From Lachnospiraceae bacterium (GTDB taxonomy: Bacteria; Bacillota; Clostridia; Lachnospirales; Lachnospiraceae): a DNA stretch of 64,000 nucleotides. The stretch lies in the NCBI GenBank assembly GCA_910574715.1, contig CAJTCH010000019.1:20815-84814 (forward strand), in the 5' to 3' direction. Under the pieces are notes generated by a model. That model searched no databases and was not told the DNA's origin. It saw only the letters and a list, made by a program, of their open reading frames with translations. The position numbers and the translations under genes were made by a program. Positions 44,927-53,666 of this stretch are shown one piece after another. The first letter of the stretch is position 1; each line of letters opens with the position of its first letter.

Positions 44927-46210
44927 ATGTTATTAAGTATAGTTATCAGTAATATATGCGACTGCGGTATATTCTATCTGTTTAACAGACGATATGAGCG
45001 CAAGAACCGGCAAGTTCTGAGGGGAATCGTATTCTTATTTGCTTCGGTTTTATTTGTGAATACAATGAATTGGTTTGGAATGGAGATTGCTTACAGAGGC
45101 TTTGCAGGTACAGCGTTTTATGCAATTGTGTTTTACTTTGTTTTTGAAAATGTTACATTGAAAACAGCGGCAATAAGGGCAATAGAACTGATGGGATGTA
45201 CGGTAGTTGCAGAGTTATCGGTGAACATTATACTAATGCTTCAAGTACAGAGGTCTGACTTAGAAGGAATACTTGAAGAAACGTTATTTTGGGCTATCGC
45301 TCTTGTCATAGCAAGAAGCTGCGAGTTAATATTTCTTGAATTGGTGAACAGCTTGTCTAATAATAAGATGGATAAGAAATGGATAGCTGGATATATTGTT
45401 GGGGCAGGATTTATATTGGGATATTTGTACTTTATGATCGATTGTCTCATGGAAGAAAAAATTAGTCATACTACACTGGAAATCATATTTATAATTAATA
45501 TTTTATTAAGCGTTACTTTTTTATTGGGATATATATTCTTTCTGCGGGTAGTAAATAAATCAATAATTCAAGAAAATGAGATTAAACTGTTGTCTGAAAA
45601 AGCAAGGGTACAAATGGATTGTTATGAAGAAATCAATAATTATAAGAATCAGGTGCAGAGAATATTCCATGATTTAAAAAATCAGATGTTGATATCCAGA
45701 GAAATAGAAACTGAGGAGAGCAAGAGTAAATATCTGGATGCTTTTGAACAGAATTTCCACAGTATTTTAAGTAAAGTGAATTCAGGTAACGAAATCTTGG
45801 ATTTATTAATACAAAAGAAAGCAGAAGAATGTAAAAGAAGCAATATTGATTTCCAATATGATGTTGAGTTTACAAGCGGCGATTTTATCAATTTAGTGGA
45901 TGTTGGGGTGATCTTTGGAAATATCATTGATAATGCAATTGAGTCCTGTGAAAGATTGGATATTCCTTATAAAAAAATCATTTTATGCGTAGTTCAATTA
46001 GAGGAATTTATTGTGATAAAAATTCAAAATCCGGTACAAGCTGTCATACAAGAGAAAAATAGGTTGATAACACTTAAGAAGGATAAGGACAAGCATGGTT
46101 GGGGGATGCTGTGTCTGGAAGAAGCGTTGAAGAAATATGATGGGAATTATAGATATAAAGCAGAGGATAAAGTGTTTGCATTGACGATATTCATCCCAAT
46201 TAAGCAATAA
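44927..46210 (+). CDS. GHKL sensor histidine kinase (AgrC-like)
   Basis: 427 residues from ATG 44927, which has AAAGGAG upstream; the frame extends to 44846 without a good site. Six or so membrane helices (1-215) are followed by a coiled linker, a phosphoacceptor box FHDLKNQM (~248), an N-box GNIIDNAIESCE (~325) and a glycine box HGWGMLCLEEALKKYDG. The type senses peptides or envelope signals. No response regulator follows directly; the nearest is the AgrA-like gene at 49.8 kb, beyond a lipoprotein/ABC set that it may control. Confidence 0.83.
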   Translation: MLLSIVISNICDCGIFYLFNRRYERKNRQVLRGIVFLFASVLFVNTMNWFGMEIAYRGFAGTAFYAIVFYFVFENVTLKTAAIRAIELMGCTVVAELSVNIILMLQVQRSDLEGILEETLFWAIALVIARSCELIFLELVNSLSNNKMDKKWIAGYIVGAGFILGYLYFMIDCLMEEKISHTTLEIIFIINILLSVTFLLGYIFFLRVVNKSIIQENEIKLLSEKARVQMDCYEEINNYKNQVQRIFHDLKNQMLISREIETEESKSKYLDAFEQNFHSILSKVNSGNEILDLLIQKKAEECKRSNIDFQYDVEFTSGDFINLVDVGVIFGNIIDNAIESCERLDIPYKKIILCVVQLEEFIVIKIQNPVQAVIQEKNRLITLKKDKDKHGWGMLCLEEALKKYDGNYRYKAEDKVFALTIFIPIKQ

Positions 46211-46309
46211 ATGGGACAAATTATCCAAAAATGTGGAAAATAATTTAATTATTTGATATTTTATTATGGAGGAACCTTTGGTTTAGGTCGGGATAGAAGA
46301 GGAATTTTA

Positions 46310-47452
46310 ATGAAAAGGATTAGATTATTTTTTACTGTTTTTATGACTATATGTCTGTGCAGCGCTTGCGGAAAGCCGCAGGAAACAACAGCAGATCCCT
46401 CCCATAAGATGATCGGATCGGATAATGAAAAGCAAGAAAAAGATACTTCGGAACCTGCTGAGACTACATCTGTTCAGATACCGGAAACCTATGAAAGAAC
46501 CGAAGAGAATGTGTATTTCAAAGCGGATATCATATGTCCGGATGAGGTTCGGAAAGGTTCTGTCAAGATACCGCAGGTTTGTTTGCAGCAGATAGATGAA
46601 GACAAGGTTATAGATGAGACTTTCGGAAATGCTGTGATTACTAAAGATGAAATATTGGAAAATCCCGGAGATGATGGCAAAGTGCATAGAGTGCGGTATT
46701 TGTGGGGAACAGAGGAGCAGCATGTAAGTCTATATGACTATGGAGCGAGTTATATCTCAATACTTTATCCTTATATTGCACATTCCTTTGATCTGGAGGG
46801 GAAAGAGGGGAACTATTCTACGGAAGCTCAATTATCCTTTATGAGTACCGATTCTGCATGGAGCGAGATCAAAGGGATATTTGACCGTATGCAGGTTTCT
46901 TTGGGAGAGGATCCGTCTTTTAAACACTATGCCTTAGACTATCAGACAATGGCGTCGCAGGAATATGTGATGGATATGGACGGGAATATCGACCGTTCCC
47001 AGTATAAGCCGGAATGGACGGTAGAAGATGAAGGGTATTATTTCTGTATCTGGCAGACTTATAACGGGATAAAGATACACACGCCTTATTCGGATATGAT
47101 CAAGAAATATGCGGACTTTAATGCTCCTGTACAGGTAATGCTCTCTGCAAATGGACTTGAGTATCTGTCACTTGGCAGAACATTTCTGATCGATTCCAAG
47201 GAGAGTACCGAGGAGCTCGTCAGTCTTGATACCGTAGCAGATGTGGTGATCAAGAAATACTCCATGATTCTGACAGATGCAACCTATACGATCGACCAGA
47301 TGGAACTATGCTACTATCCGGTGCAGGACAGAGAAGGGAATTATGAATTAAAATGTGTCTGGATCATAAGTTTTACAGAGGAACCTACGCTGACAGCGAC
47401 GGGCAGATTCCAGATGATGGTGGATGCGGTCAGCGGTGAGGAGTTGTTATGA
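46310..47452 (+). CDS. Lipoprotein linked to an ABC transporter
   Basis: 380 residues from ATG 46310 behind AGAGGAA. Signal peptide with lipobox LCSAC (~19), then a Thr/Glu-rich linker. The body is extracellular with no recognised domain; its end (TLTATGRFQMMVDAVSGEELL) resembles PepSY-like strands. It overlaps the first permease gene by four bases (ATGA), so it is co-translated with the exporter. It may be a sensor or accessory subunit for that ABC system. Function unknown. Confidence 0.75.
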   Translation: MKRIRLFFTVFMTICLCSACGKPQETTADPSHKMIGSDNEKQEKDTSEPAETTSVQIPETYERTEENVYFKADIICPDEVRKGSVKIPQVCLQQIDEDKVIDETFGNAVITKDEILENPGDDGKVHRVRYLWGTEEQHVSLYDYGASYISILYPYIAHSFDLEGKEGNYSTEAQLSFMSTDSAWSEIKGIFDRMQVSLGEDPSFKHYALDYQTMASQEYVMDMDGNIDRSQYKPEWTVEDEGYYFCIWQTYNGIKIHTPYSDMIKKYADFNAPVQVMLSANGLEYLSLGRTFLIDSKESTEELVSLDTVADVVIKKYSMILTDATYTIDQMELCYYPVQDREGNYELKCVWIISFTEEPTLTATGRFQMMVDAVSGEELL

Positions 47453-48240
47453 TGAAGGGCGGATTGTTTAGGCGGTACATCGCTATAGATATGAAGCGTG
47501 CGTTTTGCTCATGGAAGATCATTGTATCGATTCTGGGCATATGCCTGGTCATGGGGATCGCGTCTTTGGAGACCAGGATATGGCAGCTCTCGGTCTTGAA
47601 TTCCTATTATTATGTAATATATAGTATGCCTTTCTTACTGACTCTGATATTCACAACATTTGCATTCGGAAACTGTTTCTGTGAGGATATCGAGCATTCT
47701 TATATCCGGTTCCAGGTGATACGCGGAAACCTTCGGCTCTATGTGATCTCCAAGGTGATCGTGATCTCCCTTTCGGCTGTATTTACAATGATGATGGGGA
47801 TGCTCCTGTTCGTACTTGTGCTGCGCATGAATTTCCCGTGGATCGACCTGGCAGAGGGAACCTTTGAGACATTGGCGGAGTATGGTTCATTCCGTCTGTT
47901 TCTGGAAAATGGAAATTATATCGTGTATTTTATATTCTGCGGGATCCAGTACGGATTACTGGCGGCAGTGCTGGCCGTAGCGGCGGCGTTGTTTTCCTTG
48001 TTGTATCATGATGCGTTATTCGTGCTGTCTGTGCCGCTGATCGTGCGGTATCTTATCCAGTATTACAGTGATTTACTGCCGGAGTACGACCAGTTGAATC
48101 CGAACGCGATATACGACATCAGCTACAATGTCTGGGATCACGACTGGCTGTCCTTCGCGTATGCAGGGGGCGTGTCGGTTCTGGCAATCGTGCTGTTGGG
48201 GATGGCGATCTATCAGATGATAAAGAGACAGGTGATATAA
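47449..48240 (+). CDS. ABC-2-type membrane protein
   Basis: 263 residues with about six membrane helices and no enzyme motifs. Its start overlaps the lipoprotein and its stop overlaps the next membrane gene by one base. With the ATPase at 49.1 kb it should form an ABC-2-like exporter or a peptide resistance pump. The substrate is unknown; the agr genes downstream make a peptide possible. Confidence 0.75.
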   Translation: MMKGGLFRRYIAIDMKRAFCSWKIIVSILGICLVMGIASLETRIWQLSVLNSYYYVIYSMPFLLTLIFTTFAFGNCFCEDIEHSYIRFQVIRGNLRLYVISKVIVISLSAVFTMMMGMLLFVLVLRMNFPWIDLAEGTFETLAEYGSFRLFLENGNYIVYFIFCGIQYGLLAAVLAVAAALFSLLYHDALFVLSVPLIVRYLIQYYSDLLPEYDQLNPNAIYDISYNVWDHDWLSFAYAGGVSVLAIVLLGMAIYQMIKRQVI

Positions 48241-49109
48241 TGATGAAGAGAATCGGAAATGAATTGTCAGTTATCTTTGTAGATTTCAGGAACAGTTTTC
48301 TAACGAAGCGGGTTCTGGTGTTATTCGTACTGCATTTTTTTGTTACCCATATATTTCTTGCGTCAGTCAGGCGATTTGCAGTAAATGTGCATCATCCGGT
48401 ATCGGCATATGGATTCTTGTTCCTTTTTTATGATATGTATTATCTGTTGCTCTTTATGTTTGTGTGTATCTATTACTTCTCCAACACGCCGTTTCTGAAT
48501 TATCATCAGATCTACAGGATCATACGGACGGGCAAGCTAAGATGGGGGATCCATCAGATTGTGAATATAATCATCAGTTCGGTGGTGTTGATGGGATCTG
48601 TGTTCGTGAGTGCGTGTATTGTATTGTTCCCGCAGCTTACCTGGGAGAACGACTGGGGGAAGGTTCTCTACACGCTCAGTCTTACGAACATGGCGGAGGA
48701 ATATAACATCATGGTAGATTTTACTTACGAGATGATCAGCAGGTATACGCCGCTGCAGTTGCTTGGCTTAACCCTGGGAATCGGAATCCTTTTGATCTCT
48801 TTTCTGGGAAATATGATGTTCACGGTCAGTCTCTTCTTCTCGCGGACGGCGGCTCTTAGTATCGCGTCGCTGGAGGCGGCGTTTATCATCGTGGAGGCGA
48901 ATACGCTCATGTTCTCTAAGCTGATCTATTTCGCGCCGTTTACCTGGATGAGGCTTAGCCGGATCTGGGATCTGGTTGGGCAGAGTAAGCCGACGCCTTC
49001 GATCGGGGATGCCGCCCTGTATCTGGCTGTGGGGAATCTGGTCTGTATCGTGCTGATCCTATGGAAGGTGAAGGATATCAATTATTCGAAACATATCAAG
49101 AAGGAGTAG
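48240..49109 (+). CDS. Second ABC-2-type membrane protein
   Basis: 289 residues and about six helices, not clearly similar to the upstream permease beyond topology. It is coupled to the genes on both sides (one-base overlap before, six-base gap after). It probably forms the other half of the transporter. No substrate can be read from the sequence. Confidence 0.75.
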   Translation: MMKRIGNELSVIFVDFRNSFLTKRVLVLFVLHFFVTHIFLASVRRFAVNVHHPVSAYGFLFLFYDMYYLLLFMFVCIYYFSNTPFLNYHQIYRIIRTGKLRWGIHQIVNIIISSVVLMGSVFVSACIVLFPQLTWENDWGKVLYTLSLTNMAEEYNIMVDFTYEMISRYTPLQLLGLTLGIGILLISFLGNMMFTVSLFFSRTAALSIASLEAAFIIVEANTLMFSKLIYFAPFTWMRLSRIWDLVGQSKPTPSIGDAALYLAVGNLVCIVLILWKVKDINYSKHIKKE

Positions 49110-49115
49110 AACAGC

Positions 49116-49763
49116 ATGGAAGAATATATTAAGGTAGAACATTTGAAGAAGAGTTTCAAGGATAACGAGGTGCTGGCAGACGTCTCGATCTCATGCAGGA
49201 GAGGGGCGATCTATGGCGTCACGGGATACAACGGGTGCGGGAAGTCGGTGTTCTTCAAGTGTCTCTGCGGTCTTGAAAAGGAAGATGGCGGGAAGATCGT
49301 GATCGGCGGGAAGGAGAAGAAGCCCGGCGAATTGCTTTCGTCGGTGGGAATCATTATCGAAGAGCCGGCGTTCCTGGGGAATGCGAGCGGGCTTAAGAAT
49401 CTGGCGTATCTGTATCAGATCCGAAACAGGAAGGATAACCAGTATCTTAGCCGGATCATGGAGAAGGTGGGCCTGGATCCCGGCTCGAAGAAGCCTGTGA
49501 AGAAGTATTCCCTGGGGATGAGGCAGCGCCTTGCGATCGCGCAGGCGATCATGGAAGAGCCAGATATATTGATATTGGACGAGCCGATGAACGGACTGGA
49601 TAAGGACGGTGTGCGGGAGATGCGGGAGCTGTTCCTTAAGATCAGGGAGAACGGGAAGACGCTCCTGATGGCCAGTCATAACAGGGAGGATATCGAAGCA
49701 TTGTGTGATGAAGTGTATGAGATGGAGAAGGGGAGGCTTTGCAGGGTTTCTGAATCTATCTAA
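49116..49763 (+). CDS. ABC transporter ATP-binding protein
   Basis: 215 residues. Walker A in GYNGCGKSV (~36), where the usual Ser/Thr after GKS is Val; signature YSLGMRQRLAIAQA; Walker B ILILDEPMNGLD; H-loop MASHN. The short length and LGMRQR type match exporters such as bacitracin/lantibiotic or ABC-2 pumps. It powers the two membrane proteins upstream. The agrA-like gene starts 23 bases later, so the transporter and quorum genes may be co-transcribed. Confidence 0.85.
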   Translation: MEEYIKVEHLKKSFKDNEVLADVSISCRRGAIYGVTGYNGCGKSVFFKCLCGLEKEDGGKIVIGGKEKKPGELLSSVGIIIEEPAFLGNASGLKNLAYLYQIRNRKDNQYLSRIMEKVGLDPGSKKPVKKYSLGMRQRLAIAQAIMEEPDILILDEPMNGLDKDGVREMRELFLKIRENGKTLLMASHNREDIEALCDEVYEMEKGRLCRVSESI

Positions 49764-49786
49764 ATCAATAAACAGAGGAATGAAGA

Positions 49787-50560
49787 ATGTTATATATATA
49801 CATATGTGAAGATGAAGAGGTCCAGTTAAATTACATAAGGGAGATGATAACAGAGTACATTGCGGATCAGAGAATAGATGCCCGGATAGTAGCGGCAAGG
49901 CAGGACCCGGAAGAGATTATGGCAGAGCTGCATGATTATTGCCAGCCTGCCATTTTTTTCATAGATATACAGTTGGATGGTTATGATATGGATGGCTTTG
50001 ATCTGGCACGGCGGCTGAAATGGCTGAATAGTGAATATGCTGTTGTATTTCTGACTTCGAGCACTGATTTTGCATACAAGGTATTTGAATATGATCTGGA
50101 GGTTCTGGATTATGTGGTCAAGGAGCCGGAATATTTTCGGCAGAAGAGAATTAATAATTCTCTGATACGGAGATTAGATCGTATCTTTGAGAAAATGATG
50201 AGCCTGTGTGATAAGAAGAATAAAGCAACGATCGCACTTGCTGGCGGAGGAAAAGTGACGAATGTTATTATGGAGGATATCATCTATATCCAATCCGTGG
50301 CAGGGAGACACCAGGCAGAGGTATATCTGGATAATCGTGTGATTATTGTGAGACAATCGATGAAAAGTATATATGAGCTGTTGAGTGAAGATTTCGTCTA
50401 TGTGAATAAGTCGTGTATTGTGAACAGATATAAGATGCAGGAGTTAGATAAGAAGGAGAGGTTCTTGTATCTGGCGGGAGGATTTCGGGTGGAGGTGGCT
50501 TACCGGGAATTAAACGATATAGCGAAAATTATGGAGCGTAATGGGTTGAAAAGGCAGTGA
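49787..50560 (+). CDS. agrA: LytTR response regulator (AgrA-like)
   Basis: 257 residues. Receiver domain with ICEDEE acidic pocket (~7-10), phospho-Asp in FFIDIQL (~59) and the Lys switch (YVVKEPE). A LytTR DNA-binding domain occupies ~150-245 (IIYIQSVAGRHQAEVY, FVYVNKSCIVN). It is the presumed partner of the AgrC-like kinase downstream. Two AACGTT-type direct repeats with 21-bp spacing lie just ahead of the agrB promoter and are the obvious target. Confidence 0.87.
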   Translation: MLYIYICEDEEVQLNYIREMITEYIADQRIDARIVAARQDPEEIMAELHDYCQPAIFFIDIQLDGYDMDGFDLARRLKWLNSEYAVVFLTSSTDFAYKVFEYDLEVLDYVVKEPEYFRQKRINNSLIRRLDRIFEKMMSLCDKKNKATIALAGGGKVTNVIMEDIIYIQSVAGRHQAEVYLDNRVIIVRQSMKSIYELLSEDFVYVNKSCIVNRYKMQELDKKERFLYLAGGFRVEVAYRELNDIAKIMERNGLKRQ

Positions 50561-50562
50561 AT

Positions 50563-50652
50563 ATGGGGATATTATATAGCCTGTTGGGAGCAATCTGTGT
50601 ATTGGTTCCAATCTGTGGATTATTGACCGAAATGGAAATGAAGAAATTGTAA
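50563..50652 (+). pseudogene. Truncated duplicate of the agrC 5' end
   Basis: A 29-codon frame (ATG 50563) whose first 23 residues (MGILYSLLGAICVLVPICGL then LTE) closely match the start of the agrC product (MMILYCLLGAFCVLVSMCGL then LTE) encoded about 120 bases further on. It then stops. The DNA also aligns, so this is a tandem partial duplication of the agrC 5' end, not an independent peptide gene. Confidence 0.7.
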
Positions 50653-50683
50653 AAGAATCATGATGTAAAAACAGGTGATAGGT

Positions 50684-51982
50684 ATGATGATATTATATTG
50701 TTTGTTGGGGGCATTCTGTGTGTTGGTTTCCATGTGTGGATTATTAACTGAGAAATTACGAATTTGGCAATATATATGTCTGGCTGTATATGTAACACTT
50801 ATGGGAATGTGGGAGTTAACGAACGGACACAGTATAGGTGTTTGGATGTTCTTGGGATTAAGTGTACTGCTGCTGTTGATGATGAAGAAGAACAGAGTAA
50901 AAAACCTCTGCCTGGCATGCTTTGGATATATGTTTAATATATTTTTTAACAATAGTATATTATTAGCTGTCTCCTTCTGCACCGGGACATCTTCAAGTAT
51001 AATTGCAAGAGATTATCATATGCTGTTCTCTGTTGTTTATTGTATAATCTTGATGTTTACGGTCAAATGGATTCGATTTATTTTATATTATAAGACACGA
51101 TTTTTTTATAATATAGAGAATACATCGTACACTATAAGATATGGTTTGCTGATCAATCTTTTCACATATACGGTACTTTTTGTGGTTAATATGTCGTGGG
51201 GGGAAAGAACAGGATACAGCGATTACGCGATACAATTTAATGGTTTCCTTTTTGTTCTTTGTATGTTGATCAGTAATTACTTGATTGTTGTCTGTGCAAA
51301 ACATGTGAAATCTGAAGAGACTGGAAAGGCGGAGCTAAAAAGACAGCAGTTATTGGAGGATTATATTGCTTGTCTGGAAAACATGGTGGAAGAAACCCGG
51401 ATATTTAAGCATGATTATAAGAATATGTTGTCTACTATGGCCGGATTCATTCATGAAAATCGTTTGGAAGAATTGGAGAGTTATTTTGAACAACAGCTAA
51501 AAAGGCCGGCTTACAGTAAGTTAGATGAGATGCAGGCGTGGCAGTATCTCAAGAATATCCATCCGATGGAGATCAAAGGATTATTGTTTGAAAAGATATT
51601 GGCAGCGTTAGGTAGAGGGATTCGGGTACGGGTAGAGATCTCGGAGAACGTGGATGTGTCGTATGATGGAATTGCTGACTTGATCCGTATCTTAGGCATA
51701 TTTATCGATAATGCGGTTGAAGCAGTGGAAGAAAAGAAAGGTATGATTTGCATCATCATAACGAAGATGGATAACCGGATACTCTTTCAGATTATGAACG
51801 AGTGTGAGAGTCAGCCAGACTTATCGAAGATATTCTGTAAGGGTTATTCGACCAAAGGCGAAGGACGCGGATTAGGTTTATATTCGGCCCGTTCCCTTAT
51901 GCAGAAGCATGAAGACATGGCACATGAGTATAAAGTAGAGCAGGGAATGTTTATACAGAGATTAGAGATCCCCATTATTTAA
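50684..51982 (+). CDS. agrC: GHKL sensor histidine kinase (AgrC)
   Basis: 432 residues from ATG 50684; a GTG nine bases upstream is also possible. Six or seven membrane helices (1-210) form the peptide-sensing part. The phosphoacceptor box is IFKHDYKNML (~242), N-box GIFIDNAVEAVE (~350), glycine box GYSTKGEGRGLGLYSA (~390). Its place between agrA and agrB and its domain order identify it as the receptor for the AgrD-derived signal. The stop codon overlaps the first LytTR repeat. Confidence 0.88.
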   Translation: MMILYCLLGAFCVLVSMCGLLTEKLRIWQYICLAVYVTLMGMWELTNGHSIGVWMFLGLSVLLLLMMKKNRVKNLCLACFGYMFNIFFNNSILLAVSFCTGTSSSIIARDYHMLFSVVYCIILMFTVKWIRFILYYKTRFFYNIENTSYTIRYGLLINLFTYTVLFVVNMSWGERTGYSDYAIQFNGFLFVLCMLISNYLIVVCAKHVKSEETGKAELKRQQLLEDYIACLENMVEETRIFKHDYKNMLSTMAGFIHENRLEELESYFEQQLKRPAYSKLDEMQAWQYLKNIHPMEIKGLLFEKILAALGRGIRVRVEISENVDVSYDGIADLIRILGIFIDNAVEAVEEKKGMICIIITKMDNRILFQIMNECESQPDLSKIFCKGYSTKGEGRGLGLYSARSLMQKHEDMAHEYKVEQGMFIQRLEIPII

Positions 51983-52011
51983 CGTTCATGCTCAAAAAAA
52001 CAACGTTAATG
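51981..52011 (+). promoter_or_regulatory. LytTR (AgrA) direct repeats
   Basis: AACGTTCATG (51981-51990) and AACGTTAATG (52002-52011): 9 of 10 bases identical, 21 bp apart start to start, i.e. two helical turns. AgrA-type regulators bind pairs of ~9-bp repeats with a ~12-bp spacer. They end nine bases before the agrB -35 box. Confidence 0.65.
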
Positions 52012-52020
52012 GAATTGGGG

Positions 52021-52050
52021 TTGATTTTGAAGAATTGGGTTGGATAAAAT
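52021..52050 (+). promoter_or_regulatory. agrBD promoter
   Basis: TTGATT (52021-52026), 18-bp spacer, TAAAAT (52045-52050). The suboptimal spacing and boxes fit an activator-dependent promoter; the LytTR repeats lie directly upstream. The agrB start follows 21 bases after the -10. Confidence 0.55.
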
Positions 52051-52071
52051 CATACGCAGAAAGGGGGCTGT

Positions 52072-52659
52072 ATGAGAGACTATACACACGTAATAGCAGT
52101 ATGCTTTGCTAATAAGATGGATGAATACAGAGGGTATACGGAATCTGAACGAATAGTAATTACATATGGGTTAGAAATTTTTTTAAATAATTTTTTAAAA
52201 TTAATGGTTTATTTAATTATAGGAAGTGTATGTGATATATTTACAAAGACGGTGATAGCTGTGCTTACTTTGGCAATTTTACGGATATTATCTGGAGGTT
52301 ATCATTCAAATTCGGATTTGGGATGTTTATTTTTGACAGGAGGTATGATATTTTCGCCGATTGTATTATCAAAGTATTTGTTTGTCACAAATGAGCATCT
52401 TGCTGTAGTTCTTTTTGTAATTGCGGCTATTTATTTTCTTTATGTACCGCAGGATGAAAAATATCTGGGGACAAGCAAAGAAGAACTGGTAAAAATTAAA
52501 ATCAGTGTTATACTAGTCATGTTTGGATTTTGTTTGGGGGGTTTGTTTATTGATCATCAATTGGGGGTTATTATTATGTTTGTCGCTTTAGGACAAGGAT
52601 TATCATTAATAGGAGGAGAAATATATGAAGGTAAAACAAAGTGTAATGAAAGGGATTGA
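52072..52659 (+). CDS. agrB: AgrB-type peptide-processing membrane protease
   Basis: 195 residues, ATG 52072 behind AAAGGGGG. Catalytic pair: His in SGGYHSNSD (~77) and Cys in LGCLF (~84), the AgrB arrangement. About five hydrophobic segments follow. It cuts the C-terminal tail of AgrD and closes the macrocycle. Base composition is AT-rich. The agrD start lies inside its last codons, a coupled arrangement. Confidence 0.92.
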   Translation: MRDYTHVIAVCFANKMDEYRGYTESERIVITYGLEIFLNNFLKLMVYLIIGSVCDIFTKTVIAVLTLAILRILSGGYHSNSDLGCLFLTGGMIFSPIVLSKYLFVTNEHLAVVLFVIAAIYFLYVPQDEKYLGTSKEELVKIKISVILVMFGFCLGGLFIDHQLGVIIMFVALGQGLSLIGGEIYEGKTKCNERD

Positions 52660-52783
52660 GGGAATGGCAGAGTACTTGGCGAAGAATAGTGTTAAAACAA
52701 GTATGCCTATTTTCTCGCACAAGATTAAGAAGCCTGAGGGAATTGGGGAACATATTCGGCGATTAGAAACAAAAGTTAAATGA
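52625..52783 (+). CDS. agrD: AgrD-type signal peptide precursor without cysteine
   Basis: 52 residues from ATG 52625 behind AGGAGGAG, overlapping agrB by 35 bases. The N-terminal ~20 residues form an amphipathic helix (MKGIEGMAEYLAKNS). The likely core is KTSMPIF, with Ser26 five residues before the cut after Phe30. The C-terminal tail contains the conserved Pro-Glu (KKPEG, ~37-38). There is no Cys anywhere, so AgrB would have to make a serine lactone, as known for the Staphylococcus intermedius group, instead of a thiolactone. The exact ends of the mature peptide are inferred. Confidence 0.8.
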   Translation: MKVKQSVMKGIEGMAEYLAKNSVKTSMPIFSHKIKKPEGIGEHIRRLETKVK

Positions 52784-52805
52784 AAATAGAAAGAGAGATA
52801 GGATT

Positions 52806-53666
52806 ATGAAGAGATTATTATTCCTTTTAGTAGCTGTATCATTTACTATATTAATGAAAGATAATTTAATAGCTTATGCAAATGAAGATGGAAAAGAAGA
52901 ATCTATAGTGATGCTCGAAAAAGATTTGGTAACTGGCGAAGAAACAACTGAAAAAATAATTACTTCTGATGATGTAGACGTTTTAAATGCTAACGCATAT
53001 CAACCAGAAGGAGCATCACCCAATATTATAATAGGTGATGATGAGCGAGCACCTGTACCAGATATGTTATTATCTTTAATGCCATATTCAGCTATTGGAC
53101 GTGTTCGTACTACATTTCCTGATGGAAGTGGTAAACTTGGAACAGGTTTTTTGTTTGGGCCGAATGATGTGGCAACTTCAGGGCATGTATTGCTTAGTAA
53201 TAAAGGAGAGTTGCCAAGTAATATTACTTTTTGGTTTCAAAATGCAGGACCAATTGCGGATTTAAGGGGTACACAAGTATTTATTCCTGAAGAATATAGG
53301 AATAAACAAAGTCAAGATTATGATTGGGGTGTGTTTCATGTTAACACAAATATTGGAAATAATAGAGGATATATAGGATGGACATCTGATGTTTCAGTGA
53401 ACACTGTAGTACAAGTAATTGGATATGATAGTACACAAAATAGGATGTTGTTAGCTGGTGGGCAGGTTAAAGAAATCAAAAATAGTACAATAAGATATAA
53501 TATTGATTCTGATGATGGACAAAGTGGGGCGCCGGTCGTGAATCGTGTTTTAGATAACCGAATGGTTGCAATACATAGTAGAGGTTTACCAGCGTATTTA
53601 TTGAATCAGGGAAATAAAGTGACACCAAGCATGGCTTCCGTGCTAAATAGATATAGAAATGAATGA
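52806..53666 (+). CDS. Secreted V8/trypsin-like serine protease (agr-linked)
   Basis: 286 residues. Signal peptide 1-27 (cut near AYAN), an acidic pro-region to ~85, then an S1B/glutamyl endopeptidase-type domain. Triad: His in SGHVLL (~124), Asp in DYDWGVF (~174) and Ser in DGQSGAPV (~241). It lies 22 bases after agrD with no terminator between, so it is probably in the agrBD operon and secreted at high cell density. A broken paralogue lies at 63.2-63.9 kb. The target is unknown; self-processing of surface proteins or host proteins are options. Confidence 0.87.
   Translation: MKRLLFLLVAVSFTILMKDNLIAYANEDGKEESIVMLEKDLVTGEETTEKIITSDDVDVLNANAYQPEGASPNIIIGDDERAPVPDMLLSLMPYSAIGRVRTTFPDGSGKLGTGFLFGPNDVATSGHVLLSNKGELPSNITFWFQNAGPIADLRGTQVFIPEEYRNKQSQDYDWGVFHVNTNIGNNRGYIGWTSDVSVNTVVQVIGYDSTQNRMLLAGGQVKEIKNSTIRYNIDSDDGQSGAPVVNRVLDNRMVAIHSRGLPAYLLNQGNKVTPSMASVLNRYRNE

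Noticed and set aside
50563..50652. 29-residue peptide between agrA and agrC as a signal precursor
   Set aside because: It matches the agrC N-terminus along its length, so a duplication remnant is the simpler reading; agrD is found downstream in its normal place.
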